Assembly: GCA_007115705.1 (NCBI GenBank) | Contig: QXEO01000339.1 | Location: forward strand, 4,358,191-4,422,190 | DNA: 64,000 bases | Source: Dactylis glomerata | Taxonomy: Eukaryota; Streptophyta; Magnoliopsida; Poales; Poaceae | Direction of reading: 5' to 3' | Part shown: positions 22,731 to 35,412 of the stretch, piece by piece | Layout of the letters: each line of letters opens with the position of its first letter | Numbering within the stretch: position 1 is the first letter of the stretch | The notes under the pieces: model-generated | What the model saw: the letters and a program-made list of their open reading frames with translations, nothing else | Told to the model about the DNA's origin: nothing | Databases searched by the model: none | Program-made: the position numbers and the translations under genes

Positions 22731-24786
22731 AATCTAAAGCGCGGGAGAGATTTAGATTATGCTTAAACTCATCAATACTCTTGACAGGAAGAGCCTTTGT
22801 GAACCCATCAGCAAGTTGATCTTTGCTTGAAATAAACTTGATGGCAAGACGATTTTCAGCAACTCGTTCACGAACAAAGTGGTAGTCAATGTCAATATGC
22901 TTGGTACGTGCATGAAAGACTAGATTGGCAGACAGAAAAGTGGCACCCAGGTTATCACACCATAAACAAGGCTTCTGACATAGTTGAACACCAAGTTCAG
23001 TAAGTAAGGCTTCATCCCAAATGAGTTCTGTAGTAGCATTTGCCAAGGCTTTGTACTCAGCTTCAGTACTAGATCGAGACACTGTAGCCTGTTTACAAGC
23101 ACTCCAGGATACTAAATTTGGTCCAATAAAAATGGCAAACCCTCCAGTGGAACGCCTATCTTCCAGACAACCAGCCCAATCAGCATCTGAAAAGGCACTT
23201 AAAAGAGTGGATGAAGACGGTCTAAAGGTGATACCAAGCTGAGATGTGTCTCTAACATAGCGAAGAATACGTTTAGCAGCCATCCAATGCGCAGTTGTAG
23301 GAGCATGAAGATATTGACAAACCTTATTAACAGAGAACGACAGGTCTGGACGAGTGAGAGTAAGATACTGAAGAGCACCAACAATACTCCGGTACTGAGA
23401 ACTGTCCTCTGGGCCAAGAGGGGTCCCGTGATGAAGGGAGAGAGGCTCAGACAACGACAGGGGTGTAGGGGCAGCTTTGCAGTCAAGCATGCCAACTTTG
23501 GTGAGCATATCACGGGCATATTTGTCTTGTGTGAGAAGCAATCCTTGCGGTGTCCTTTTTACTTCAATGCCTAGAAAATAGTGAAGATTTCCCAGATCTT
23601 TGATTGCAAACTGAGCATTGAGATCTTTAAGCAAAGCTGAGATAGCATCATCAGATGAGCTAGTTACAATAATGTCATCAACATAAATCAAGACAAAAAT
23701 AGTAACACCAGACTTATCATAGAGAAATAGAGAGGTATCAGCTTTGGATGGAAGAAAACCAAGATTCTGAAGTTTGGCACTCAACCGAGAGTACCAGGCT
23801 CGAGGTGCTTGCTTTAAGCCATAAAGAGCTTTATCAAGCCTGCAAATGTGATGGGGAGCATCAGGTTGTTCAAAACCAGGTGGTTGTTTCATGTATACTT
23901 CCTCTTCCAGAACACCATGCAGAAACGCGTTCTTGACATCTAGCTGTCGAAGACTCCAACCATGAGAGACAGAAATAGATAGAACAACTCTGATAGTAGC
24001 AATCTTGACAACGGGACTGAAAGTATCTTCATAGTCAAGACCATACCTTTGCTTGAAACCTTTTGCAACTAAGCGTGCTTTGTATCGATCAATAGAGCCA
24101 TCAGCATGTCGTTTGACACGATATACCCACTTGCAATCAATCAGATTTTTGTTGGAACTGAAAGGAACAAGAGTCCAAGTCTTGTTGACCATAAGAGCAT
24201 CATATTCATCATGCATAGCGGCACGCCAATGTGGAGTATTGAGAGCAGCAGACAAATTTGAAGGTTCACCTGTGGAAGCAAGCATACCATAGCGGATAGT
24301 CCCATCAATATATTTCTTTGGTTGTCTGATACCTTTTTGAAGACATGTACGAATTCTAGGAGGCGACACAACAGCACCAGTACCAGACGGCGCTGCAGAG
24401 GATCCGGCAGGGTGCACCGGGGGAGCACATGCACTTGCATGGGCAGGCGATGGCGTGGCAGTGTCGGATTGGGTAGGGGAGCTGAGCGCTGGCATGGCTG
24501 TCGAGGCAGTCGGGGACGACGTGGGAAAGGGCGACATCGTGGCCACTTCTGGTTGGTCCGGAGGTGCACCGACGCTCGCGGACGGGGTCCCAGGCCCCTC
24601 ATCGGCGCTGTCACTTGGCGCGGAATCGGAGGCAGGATCCTCCTCGGGATCTGAGGCATGGGAGTCCGGGCTGGCAGGGGAATGTTCCCTAGAATCTTCC
24701 TCGAAGTGCGTGCTATCGGCATTTTCAGTGATCTTCAGGAGGGGGCTGTAGTGGCGTGGAAGCTCCATTTGGAGTAGAATTTTCAC
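22729..24786 (-). pseudogene. Copia reverse transcriptase-RNase H, open but separated from integrase
   Basis: A 685-codon open frame. A Ser/Pro/Ala-rich linker (about residues 20-150) is followed by a full Copia reverse transcriptase with LDVKNAFLHG and the catalytic YVDDI, then RNase H with SDADWAGC and SSTEAEY, and a terminal DQLADGFTKALP motif. The frame ends next to the polypurine tract, as in intact elements. The RT/RNase H domain shows no internal stop. The join to integrase is broken by frameshifts at about 24720-24740 and about 24975, so the first residues of the open frame are probably not genuine. Confidence 0.85.
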
Positions 24787-24792
24787 CAGAAT

Positions 24793-26138
24793 TCATGTTT
24801 TCCTATGTAGCATCAAATAGAGAAGCAGTAATAGGTACAATAGTAGGCATATGATCATCAATATTAGATACACTCTCATAGAGGTTGTTGGTAGGAAGAA
24901 GTAGGATTTGTTGTTTGAGAAGAGCACCGGCATTGGGATGGAGACCGTGGAAATGGAAAACATTTTCATCAAAACAACATCACATGATATGTAAACACGT
25001 CCTATAGAGACATCAAGACATTTTACGCCTTTATGGAAGGTGCTATATCCGAGAAAAACACACAGTTTAGAGCGAAAAGCAAGCTTGCGTGTATTATATG
25101 GACGAAGATTGGGCCAACAGGCACAACCAAACATACGGAGAGCATCATAGTTGGGAGTGATATGAAGTAGATGCTCAGCTGGAGACTCAAGATTAATGAC
25201 TTTGCTTGGAAGCAAATTAATAAGAAAAGTAGCAGTGAGAAAAGCTTCATCCCAGTACTTGAGTGGCATGGATGCATTAGCAAGTAAGGCAAGACCTACT
25301 TCAACAATATGATGGTGCTTTCTCTCAGCAGAACCATTTTGTTGGTGAGCATGTGGGCAAGAAACATGATGAGTAATGCCAGCAGTTTGAAAGAAAGCAT
25401 GAAGTTTCTCATACTCACCTCCCCGGTCAGTTTGCATAGTAACAATTTTCCTATCAAACTTACGCTCAACATACTGCTGGAAATTAAGAAAGGCTTGATA
25501 AACATCAGAACGCTTTTTAAGCAAATAAATCCAGGTGAACTTACTAAAATCATCGATAAAGCTTACATAGTATGCATGTTTTCCAGCAGAAAGAGGTGCA
25601 GGACCCCATACATCAGAAAAAACTTGTTCAAGAGGAACAGTGGATCTACTGGTGGAGATGGGATATGGTAGCTGGTGACTCTTAGCAAGCTGACAAGAGT
25701 CACAAACATACGGTGTAGTGTCTGGAGTGTAAGCTATTTTATTTCTTCTAAGAACTTGCTGAACAATGAAAGACGAAGGATGTCCTAGGCGACGATGCCA
25801 CGTAGTCGAGGACGGCTTTATTGTGATGAAAGCTTGCTTGGAGGACTCATAGGAGTTGGGCATCAAGGGATAGAGACCTCCACGGCAAGGGCCTCTAAAC
25901 AGGATTCGCTGGGTTGCTTGGTCCTTGATCAAAAAGAAGAAAGGATGAAACTCAATAAAGACATGATTGTCAAGGCTAAATCGATGAACAGATAATAGAT
26001 TTGTTGAAGCACTAGGAACATGTAATATGCCATTGAGGTCAAAGGAATTGTGAGAGGTATGTAATAATGAGTGACCAATATGACTAATTTGCATACATGT
26101 GCCTTCAGATGTACGAACACGGTCCTGACCATGATAGG
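24793..26138 (-). pseudogene. Copia integrase, 5'-truncated and frameshifted
   Basis: From 26138 leftwards the frame encodes the end of a gag-pre-integrase region, an HHCC zinc motif (HRRLGHP, then CDSC) and the integrase core with SDVWGP, IDDFSKF and TDRGGEY, consistent with the D,D-35-E catalytic set. The frame formally extends to 26265, but that part is Tat LTR sequence and not Copia. Near 24975 a one-base loss in a T run (GTTGTTTTGATG) moves the reading frame, so the last ~60 residues of this ORF are spurious. Gag and protease are absent. Confidence 0.82.
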
Positions 26139-26473
26139 TGACGAGGGTTAACTCGACAAATGTCCTAAATGAAGGACTTAGGATCGGGGAGATAGGGCGT
26201 CGGATGAACTTGAAGGTAAAGTTAGTCAAAATAGGCGTATATCGAAAGTAAACTTGGGTGTTCAACCTGGCTTGCTTTCAATCTGTCCTACGCCGTCCCC
26301 TCCTGGCCCCTATATATAGGTGGACAGGTCTCGAGGATCGGGTAGGGTCCGATACAGATTACAATATCGACATACGGTAAGAACTCGTATTTCGACTATT
26401 ATTACAATTGGGCCTAGCTTAACGGGCCTCAGGGGTACTTAACAAGCGGGCTCTATTAGCTATACCCTTGTTA
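26139..26473 (-). repeat. 3' LTR of Tat element 2 (335 bp)
   Basis: Plus-strand TGACGAGGG to CCCTTGTTA, matching 1266-1601 inverted. The outer end toward the internal region is TA rather than TG on the minus strand, a point change in the terminal dinucleotide. TATATATA at 26311-26318. Confidence 0.8.
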
Positions 26474-27600
26474 GTAGCCCCTGAGATTCTACCAGAATTG
26501 CAGATTCGGGTTGAATCTCTAATCTTTAAGTCCTCGACTTGATCAATTCTTCGACTTCTTCATATCTTCAAATCTTCGACTTGGTCTTTCGACTTTATTT
26601 TCATGATAATATCTCGCAAGGGGTTTTGATGAACAAGCCTGACAACTCTGATGGATCAAGAGGTCAGCTAACTGCCGAAACAGATACTTGCCACCTACTT
26701 CAAATTCAATTCCCTTGGACTTGAATTTGGGATACCGGTCAAACCCATTCTTTTGCCGCATTTAGGACTTACAAAGAATGAGTCCCAGTGGATCTTAGGG
26801 TACCCAGTGCGTCCACCAGGATTCTCTTCGCATCGTAGACACGGATACATACCAGCAGAGCGCATCCATGTGCGTATACCAGGCCACACAGGACGGATCC
26901 CGGGGTCTTACCTTCGTGATAAATCACGGCATTCGAGTTTTGTTGCGATAACGTAACTCGAGAATCGCATATCGCAGTCTAATTTTGACTGAAAATATTC
27001 GGGTTATACAACCACAAAAAACTCGCTCCTGATGGGAGTAACGATGTTTCATCGCATATTCCTTCGCTTTCCATGCTCCAGTGGTCATTAATAAACATCG
27101 TCGGGTGCGCGCTCAGTGCTCCCGATGGGAGTAGCCCCTGAGGCTATAGTCGAACAAAACTTTTTTTCTGAGTATAGGCTCAAATATAGTGTACTCCATC
27201 ATCATGCTTCAACTCAATAGTTTAGCGATAATTTCGTTGGGTACGCGCTCAGTGCTCCCGATGGTAGTAGCCCCCGAGGCTATAGTCGAATGTTTTCGGG
27301 TATAGTCTCCTGAATTGATATTTGTATTGTCGGCGCCAATCTTGTGTCTTCTTTATCTTGTCCTTCTTTATCCAAAATTCACCATATTCGATATATGTTG
27401 AGTACATGCATCCATCGAGTTGATTTTCATTCTTTTGTCTTCTTCGTGACGTCAGTGGCCAAATTTAGCTATACGTCACCCTTATTAAGCTCGTACCGTT
27501 TCGTGGGTAGCACGGTAATTTTGTATTTCTCTGCTCGTTAGTGGGCTGCCGCTTCCGCTCCTTACGCCACGTCTTAGCCCACGTTCCTTCACCGAGAAGG
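26474..27600. other. Tat spacer between 3' LTR and antisense gene
   Basis: Non-coding, homologous in reverse to about 95-1265. It contains the pair of ~122-bp subrepeats (cores at about 27105-27160 and 27240-27290). Open frames here are not supported. Confidence 0.7.
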
Positions 27601-27608
27601 TATATAAG
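27601..27608 (+). promoter_or_regulatory. TATA box of the Tat antisense gene
   Basis: TATATAAG about 130 bp before the probable ATG at 27731. Flanking sequence is shared with the reverse-oriented copy at 86-94. It points to transcription of the antisense gene independent of the LTR. Confidence 0.6.
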
Positions 27609-29786
27609 GGCAGAGTGGGGATTTGTACTGTTTACCAGCTCTTTCTCTCCGCCGCCGCCGCCATTGCCAATCCTTGCGCCCTGCTCTTCCCCTGAGCGTA
27701 GATTCGTAGATGTGCGTGAAACACCTGGCAATGAAGAACAACATGGCCAAGGGGAAGGCAACGAGCTCTGCGACTAGCTGGGTGCCCTCAGCTGCCACGC
27801 AGAAGGAGCTGGACAAGGCCAAGACAGATGGTCTCATCTCCAGCAGCGACTCCATCAAGTTTCCGAGCACCGAATGGATCCCCAAGCCCCCGAGTGGCTA
27901 TCGGGTGATGTTTCTTTCTTTTCTTCTCTGCGGACTCTCTCTTCCTGCCCACAAATTCCTTTGTGGGCTTCTTTATGTTTATGGTGTGCAGCTTCACCAG
28001 CTCACACCTAATTCTATCCTCCACATTGCCTGCTTTGTGACTCTTTGCGAGTCATTCCTGGGTATCGAACCCCATTTTCGTCTTTGGAGATCCATCTTTT
28101 GGCTCTGCCCTAGTGTTTCTTTGGCAAATAAGCCTGAATTGGGCGGGGCTGTCATCTCTGTGCGCGCTGAGGCTCAGTACTTGGAATTTTCCATGTCTGC
28201 ATCAGTCCAGGGTTGGAGGACCAAATGGTTTTATATCAAAGACCGTAAGGCCTCCTCCGAAGACGAATACGGCCTAGCCCCCTTTGATGCCTCCAAGGAG
28301 TTGAAGAAATTGGCATCGTGGGATTCGCCTCCCATAGATGCAGAGATGGAGGAGATTGCTCCGCTACTGACCCACATCCAAGCTTTGAAAGGGGGTAAAG
28401 GAGGCGCTCTGTCGGGCATCCAACTCATGGCGTTCTTTGTGCAACGTTGAGTTCAACCCCTGCAGCATCGTCTTTCCAAACTTTGGAACTATTCTGGCTT
28501 GGTGGATTCTTCTTGCATCTCTGGAGATCTAATGGAGAAGCAGGAAGTCAACAAGCGAGTTAGGAGCCTCACCAAGCTCACCAAGGACCATGCAGTTGCA
28601 GACTTGGCTGCTGATTATTTCGACTCTGTGCACCCCCTACCCAAGGTATGTATTTTTTGCATTGTATACTTGCTATCGAATTCATTGGCTTCCAGCTATG
28701 TTTGTGCTTCTATCGATTACTTTTCTGACTTATTCATTTGTAGGACCACCAATTTCTTGTTTCATGCCCTCCTCTTCCAGAGGAAGGGCCTCTTTCGGCT
28801 GATCTGGCTTCTGCTGTTTCTGAATCCCCCGAGGCTGAAGAAAATCAGGATGGAGATGATGATGAAGAATCAGAAGAAGATACCAGCTCGACGACATCGC
28901 CTCCTCCTGCGCTTTCTGAAGATACTTGTGCGGACAAAAAGAGGAAGCGTGTCAACAAGCTTACTTCATAGAGTACCTCCGTGCAGAGAACTGCGGCTAA
29001 TGAAGCCCCTGTTCTCGAAGAAGATGTTGAATTTTTCGACCTCATGGCATTGTAAGTGTTCTGCGAGTTCTACGGTTTCGCTGTATTTGCTTTCTTCCTT
29101 TCGGGTTATATGAAACATGTTTCCTCTTGCAGTGATGACAAAGAGCCGAAAAGGGATGCTGCGGCTGCTCCTTCTACTCAAGATGCAATTACTGATGAGC
29201 CTCCTGTATAGGAGACTGAGCCAGCTGTGCAGGCGCCAAGGGCCACCAAGGCTTCTACCAAGAAGATTACTGCGTCCCGAAGTACCAAGCGGTCAAAAAA
29301 ATCCCAAGAGGCTGAAGTTTCCCTTGAAGCACACAAGCCCACAGGCTCCCCTGACAATGTGAGTGGTTGTACTGTACTTATCTTTCTTGCGCCTACCATA
29401 TACTTACGTGTTTCTCCCTTGGCCGGCATTGATGAAGAAATTCGTCGCCTTGGGTACTGAATGTACTGAATACTTGAAGGCTGCGAGAGCTTCCGAAGGT
29501 TAATTCTTTGTCCTATCTTTGCTTGTCTTGTGTGCTTCTTTTTCCTTTTGTTTGACTTCTCCTTTCCTTTCTTTGCTGGACTGCAGATGCCTTAGCATCA
29601 GCCAATGCTCGCATTGCGTCGCTGGAAGCCGAGCTCAGTGCTTCGCGGAGAGCCTTTGATGTTGCAACCGCTACCAAAGCAAATGCTGAGAAGTCGCATA
29701 AGTCAGCACTGGCTAAGGCGGAGAAGGCTTTGGCCGATGCTAACAAAGAGCATCTCCAGCGAGAGCAAGCCGTGGCTGAGCGGTTG

Positions 29787-29791
29787 CACAC
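29787..29791 (+). repeat. Target-site duplication CACAC (left)
   Basis: Precedes TGTAGCGCCC; matched by 40127-40131 after GGATGTTACA. Confidence 0.8.
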
Positions 29792-30759
29792 TGTAGCGCC
29801 CTGCCTTTTGCTAAAGGCAGAACTCCTGTGTATCTGTGCCATTCCCTGGATCAGTAGATAGCACCACAGTACAAAATGAGAAATCATTGCAATAGCATCA
29901 ATATTACAACGTAAATCCAGTTACATAGGTATTCAACCTTACGAGTACACAGCATAAAGCATAGATTGCAGTGAGCTTCCATCTTCATCAGGTGCCACAG
30001 GCAGACATGTTGGAATGTAAGCTCGAGATCCTACTCCTGGTTCCTTACTCGAAATAAAACCTGCACGTTTGAATATGCAGCCCCAGAGGGGTCAGTACAA
30101 TGATGTACTGGCAAATGACACATATTTGGTGGCATTTTGTGGAAAGACTATACTACATGATATTTGGCTGGTGGATCTCATAGGCTGATTTGCATAAAGC
30201 CAATTTTATCCTATAATCCATCTTAATACTTTCTTACAAAATTTTATTTTTCAAGGGTCAAGACATCCCCCATACATTACATACTGGCCGGTATGTAGTT
30301 CTGGGCGAAACTCAACAAAGTTGGAACCTCAGGAACCATCACCCCTCGGAGTGCATGGTCCTTAGTTCCTGCCTAAGGGTTTCTAGACAAATTTTAATAA
30401 TTCAGAAATGGTGATGAGATTCTTCCGTACATTCCATGTCTAGAGACTCAATTGTCCATTCTGAGGACTCGGCTAATCGATTAGTTTAAACACCTTGCAA
30501 GGGTTGTGCACTTTCACCTTACGATTCATTTTATGCCCATACATAAAATGAAACGAGACCTTTTAGAGGAGAGAGCAACTAACCGGCAAGATCCGTTCCC
30601 AACCTATAATTCAACTACCACCATCTTCTTGCACACAAGTTGCACTCCCACATCTAATCAGTCAAGACAGAGCCCATAATGTCATAAGGCTGCACTGGAA
30701 GCACTCTAAGCCTGGAAGACATAGTAACCTCTTTGTTCCTGGGTGGCAATCCACAAGTG

Positions 30760-30845
30760 AACGCCTAGGCAGCAACTACACAATGCGTAGCCCCAGGTCG
30801 CGCCCAGGCAGCAACTACACAATGTGCAGCCCCAGGTCGCCACTC
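30760..30845 (+). repeat. Short tandem duplication in the solo LTR
   Basis: CAGGCAGCAACTACACAATG followed by CCCCAGGTCGC occurs twice, about 52 bp apart. Confidence 0.7.
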
Positions 30846-31406
30846 AACATCGCCTCCATCATCAAACCAATCCACCCAGGTGTTTCTTTTTAGTTGAAGT
30901 TCTTAATTTGTTCACAAAACACTTTTCAAGTGATCAAGGCATGGCATCAATATTTTTCAAAGTATTTAGCATCCTAACAGGTGGGGTTTGAGGATAGCTA
31001 CACACTACTAGGATCTAAGCATTTGATAAAATAGTTGATCAATTCACCTATCATGCATACTACAAGAGGTGAATACACTAATGCATAAGTAAAATGGGTA
31101 AAGGGATATGTGTGTCACTTGCCTTTTTGAAGAATATGATCTTTTCACTTCTCTCAACTAAGTACGTAGCTCTTCACGCAAGCTATAGCACAAAATAACA
31201 TAACATAAACACATCATACAAATACAATCAAACAAATCAAACAATTGAAAGGTGTTTGTTTAACAATTTAGATTTATTGAGATGTTATGACAAGAAAGAT
31301 ATAGCAAAGGATCATGATTTGTGAGATATGGATTTGAGAGCTTAGCTGGGGAAGATCAATATGATTTGAGAGATAATTGGTCTAGGCAAATATAATTGAT
31401 GAAGTT

Positions 31407-32280
31407 TTTATGCTTTATCAAAGCATATAAGAGTTTTAGGAATAGCTCATGTGAAATAATTTACACAAGAGTCAATTTATGCAACTACAACACTATTGAG
31501 TAAATGTGACAACAATTACTCTTAAATAGTATCTATTGCACTTAGGAACTAGGCTAGGTTTTAAGAATGCTTGAACTACTCAATTAGCACATTTGCAAGT
31601 TGAATAGTTCAATACACGTGAACAAAACTAGGTAGGCATGGGATTGGGTATGAATGACTGATATTTGAGGACATGGCTCAAAAGGTTCATTGATCAACAT
31701 GGTGTATAACACATACTACGGTATGGGTTATAACAACTCCACATTAATAGAACCTAAGTTTGAGATGAATTCATATTCTACTCAAGTAGCACAATTGCAA
31801 TTTGAATATATGAATTAGACAAAGTATAATGAGTGAGACCTTTATGCTTTATCGAAGCATATTGAATCTTGGAATATCTCATGTGGGTAAATCACACAAG
31901 AGACAAAATAGTGCAATAGCAATACTATTGAATAAGTGTAACAACAATTATTCCTAAATAGTGTATATATTACACTTAAGCTTAGGCTAGGATTCTTATA
32001 ACATTGAAGTACTCAATTAACTCAAATGCAAATTGAATAGTTCAATGCAAGGCTAAGATTGAGTAGACATGAGTAAAAGACTACAGGTAATGGATATGTA
32101 TAGATGATGTTTGAAAACATGGCTTAAGATTCCTAATGAGTAAATGGGATTGGGTTAAGTACTATGATGTTGATTTGATCAATACCATAGTAGCAAAGGT
32201 AGAAACTAAGATTGAAAGTATCACACTTTACTCAATGACACATTTGTAATTTGAATAAGTGGGTACTATACAAGATAGGT
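31407..32280 (+). repeat. Diverged ~434-bp tandem duplication inside the solo LTR
   Basis: TTTATGCTTTATC and its flanks at 31407 recur at 31841. The following 200 bp align between copies, including ACAACAATTA and the CTCAATTA stretch. A third, partial copy begins near 32229 and is cut by the CRM element. Similar short pieces recur near 37980 and 38168. Confidence 0.65.
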
Positions 32281-32286
32281 CTAAGT

Positions 32287-32291
32287 GAATA
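32287..32291 (+). repeat. Target-site duplication GAATA (left)
   Basis: Precedes TGATGAGG; matched at 37866-37870. Confidence 0.9.
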
Positions 32292-33291
32292 TGATGAGGA
32301 CATCCCTATACTTGCACCTTCTCCACCAACTACTACACAAGATGTTCCAGCTGTTCAGTCCAATGAGATTAGAATTGGACCCATTACAAGAGCTCGTGCT
32401 AAGTTACTAGAACAACAGGTGAACTTGTTTCTTAATGAGCCTGATGTGTTACTTAATGAGAAGTTTATACTGCCTAAGTCATTGTCTTATTGTTTGATCA
32501 GGTACATTGGAGAGGAATGCGTAGCACGGAGCGAGGAGCCACAGCAAGAGGAACACCAGAAGATGATCGCCAATATCTGCGCGAGGGAGGAGCGGGAGGA
32601 AGGCGCGATAGAAGAGAAGGAGATCATCAAGAAGGGCAAGTTGCAGTTCCAGGAGCCAGCGAACAGTCCGGCCCTCCACACCGGACAGTCCGGCCCTCCA
32701 CAGCAGACAGTCCGGCGCTTCAACACCGGACAGTCCGGCCTCAGGTGCGCCCGAGGGCAGACACCATCTGTGGTGTAGCGCGCGTCACCCCAAGATAGTC
32801 CGGCCTTAGCACACAAGACAGTCCGGCCTTAGCAAGACAGTCCGGCCTTAGCACACAAGACAGTCCGGCCCGTCTCGGATCAGATCCGAACGGATGTATC
32901 TAGTTCGAGTCGAATACGTTTTCTCTCGAGTCCTGGCCGCCCCAGCCGCCCATATAAGCCCTGGGACGACCCCATAGTTAGGAAGACCACGTTAAAACTA
33001 TTTTGGAGTTGTTTCTCTTTAGAACCTCTGAAATTACTTGTGATCGAGTTTATCAAGCTACAATTGAGTGTGATCTGTTGTTCCATTGGGAATTAGTGGA
33101 TTGCAAACTACCGTTCGTGGTCAACGGCTACGTGCGCAAGATCGTGGTGTTGTGAATATCCTACAAGGTTCGAGAGCTGTTGCATTGGCATCAGGGTTCG
33201 AGCGGGAGAGTTCATCGCTACACGGTGTTTATCTATCTACCATCATCATCATCGCCATCGCTCGCTGAGAAGATCGGGACACCCCTTATCA
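32292..33291 (+). repeat. 5' LTR of element N (1000 bp)
   Basis: TGATGAGGAC to CCCTTATCA. Contains eight copies of a CAGTCCGG-type motif (32661-32870) and a TATAAG box at 32953-32958. Confidence 0.93.
32661..32870 (+). repeat. Eight copies of the CCGGACAGTCCGG-type motif (5' LTR)
   Basis: The core ACAGTCCGGCC recurs with spacings of 10-100 bp; one copy reads ATAGTCCGG. Copies extended to CCGGACAGTCCGG are near-palindromic around a central A. The block is upstream of the TATA box. Confidence 0.85.
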
Positions 33292-33294
33292 TCT

Positions 33295-33306
33295 TGGTAT
33301 CAGAGC
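33295..33306 (+). other. Primer binding site of element N (tRNA-iMet)
   Basis: TGGTATCAGAGC three bases after the 5' LTR. Confidence 0.9.
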
Positions 33307-34313
33307 TCCAGTTTTACTCGGTGAGCATCCACAGATCCATCCATTATTTGAGTGTTTTCGTCCTATCCAGAAAAAGCCAAAAAAATATATTAGGGTTTAG
33401 TTTTGCCATAACCTAGATTGCATCGTTTTCTAGTCTTAGTTGCTGGTCGTAGTCGTGTCTTTGATCCGATCTCTTCCGGTAAAGTCGTAGTGTCTAGGTT
33501 TCCCTTTGTCAATTTCATTTTTGTTCTTCGTTCTTGAGTCGTTCATCATCGTTTCCGCCAGTTTTTCATCAATTTACCGAGTCCACATAGCGTACCCTTG
33601 TTGCAAAACTTAGCTACAGCCTTTCTACAGCATCCGTGCCTAGGAACGTACCCATACGAGACTAGTTGCTGTGCTCTGACAGGCTGCTCATTAGGTTTTC
33701 GAGGTGCAATTTTTCGGCTGAATTCAGACCGGACAGTCCGGCCATATCACACAAGACAGTCCGGCCTTAGCAGAATTTTTGCTCCAGTATCGTTTCAGTT
33801 ATTTTACTGTTGAGTCTTATAGTTGAGAAAAAGTAAAAAAAAAAGAGAAAAGAACAAAAGATCCAAGAAGAAAAAGAGCAATATCATTGTGGTGATTTTG
33901 GAGGCCTAGTTCTATATAGCACTTGTAGTTGAGCAATCTTGTGCCTGTCTATTTTTGAGCTATTACTAGCGTCTCTCTTGTGCATTGCAATATTCTTGTT
34001 CATAATTGCTTTGCCACGTTTATCTCCACGTGTGTGTTTCCTTGGGTTATTGTCTCACGATCAGCACTAGGATTGGTTTGCGGTGTAGTTAGGACTCCAT
34101 ACCTACAGCTCCACCTTTAATAACCTGTGTGCCTTGTGATCGCCTCTATACCTTTGATATTCACTTCATCACATCAGTGCATCAGTCGTTTGCTTCGAAT
34201 TGGTAAGCACTACTATTCGCTTTGGAGCGGTAAGATCTACTTTCTTGTCAGCTTTGTGCGAGCAGAGAGTTTGCCACCATATCGATTTTGGGTTTTGCAC
34301 TAATCTACTAATC
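33307..34313 (+). other. Leader of element N
   Basis: Untranslated leader of about 1 kb, sharing sequence with the leader of element E (43119-43902 plus 52302-52667). It carries two more CAGTCCGG motifs at 33729-33767. No coding evidence. Confidence 0.7.
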
Positions 34314-35377
34314 ATGTCTGCTAGTGATGATGTTGTGATGCAGAAAAAGGCAGAAACTGCTACAGTCACTTGGAGGGAATATGAAGCCTTACGGGATCAT
34401 TTGACAGGAGTTTTCACTCGCACCACGGATTCTTTAGAAAAGGATGTACAGGGAGTACAAATCCAGTTGGGCGAAACCGAGAAAGCTGTCAACAACATTC
34501 AAACACAAGTGACTACAATCAATACAAATGTCAACACGTTACAGCAATCCATTGATGCTTTGCGAGACGCCTTTGAGCAATAGCGGCAACAACAATTTGA
34601 TGATGCTGCTGGACATGCGGACGCAGATAATGGAAGTGTTAATGATGAGGTCCAACAACAGCCAAACAATGGCCGAGGTAGGGGACGTGCCAATCCCCCT
34701 GGTGTTGGCCGTGGTTTTGCTCCTGTGGGACGTGCTCAGCGTGTAATCCAACTAGCAAATGACGATATCTTGAGCAAACCAAAATTCTCAATTCCCAAGT
34801 TTGATGGCTCACTTGATCCTGAAGATTACCTTTCATGGGAGTTGAAGATTGAGAAGTTGTGGCGTTTGCAAGACTATACAGAAGATAAGAAGGTTAAACT
34901 TGCTGCTTCCGAATTTGATGGCTATGCATTGCATTGGTGGGATGCTATTATACAAAACAGACGCGACGATAATGAGGTTCCTGTGCTCTCATGGCGGGAG
35001 ATGAAGGAAATTATGAGGCAACGTTTTGTGCCCACTAACTATTTGCGCTCAGTGTTTAACCAGCTCACCAAATTAACACAAGGTAGCAAGACAGTTGATG
35101 AGTACTACATGGAGATGGAGATGCTTATGCAGCGTGCACGAGTTCGTGAATCAGTTGAGATGACTCTACAACGTTTTCTCAATAATTTGAAGTTGCCTAT
35201 TAAGAACATTGTGGGCCATCACACATATGCTACTATGACCGAGTTGTTGCATCATGCACGAGAGACCGAAGCACAACTAGCTGAAGAAGCTAGGGAGCGG
35301 GCTCGATATTCGTCGACAAGCCGGTTTTCTGCAAGATCCTCGCAACCACCATCAGCGATGCCACCGGCAGCACCGGC

Positions 35378-35412
35378 GGACAGTCTGGCCCTCCAACACC
35401 GGACAGTCCGGC
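35378..35412 (+). repeat. Two CAGTCCGG-type motifs inside gag
   Basis: GGACAGTCTGGCC and GGACAGTCCGGCC lie in the linker before the zinc knuckle, encoding a short stretch absent from gag of elements E and B. The same motif fills the LTR. Confidence 0.8.

Larger units (their letters stand above)
22564..26138 (-). mobile_element. Short-LTR Copia element, 3' part
   Basis: Minus-strand Copia element with a 157-bp 3' LTR, a polypurine tract and pol. The 5' part (LTR, gag, protease) is missing because a Tat LTR starts at 26139. The very short LTR and pol type resemble the Hopscotch/Retrofit group (Ale-like Copia); that assignment is from general similarity. The left flank is satellite (AGCAC at 22559-22563), so the target was the array. 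The Tat element probably inserted into this Copia, leaving its 5' half beyond the right edge of the window. Confidence 0.85.

Noticed and set aside
24141..24751. Arg/Pro-rich and Gly-rich overlapping frames
   Set aside because: Shadows of the low-complexity linker of the Copia pol on the other strand or frame.
26139..26265. N-terminal extension of the Copia integrase frame
   Set aside because: The sequence is the Tat LTR (matches 1475-1601 inverted), so the fusion is accidental.
32661..32870. CRISPR repeats or bacterial operators from the CAGTCCGG motif
   Set aside because: Spacing is irregular, the motif is short, and it lies in both LTRs of a plant retrotransposon.
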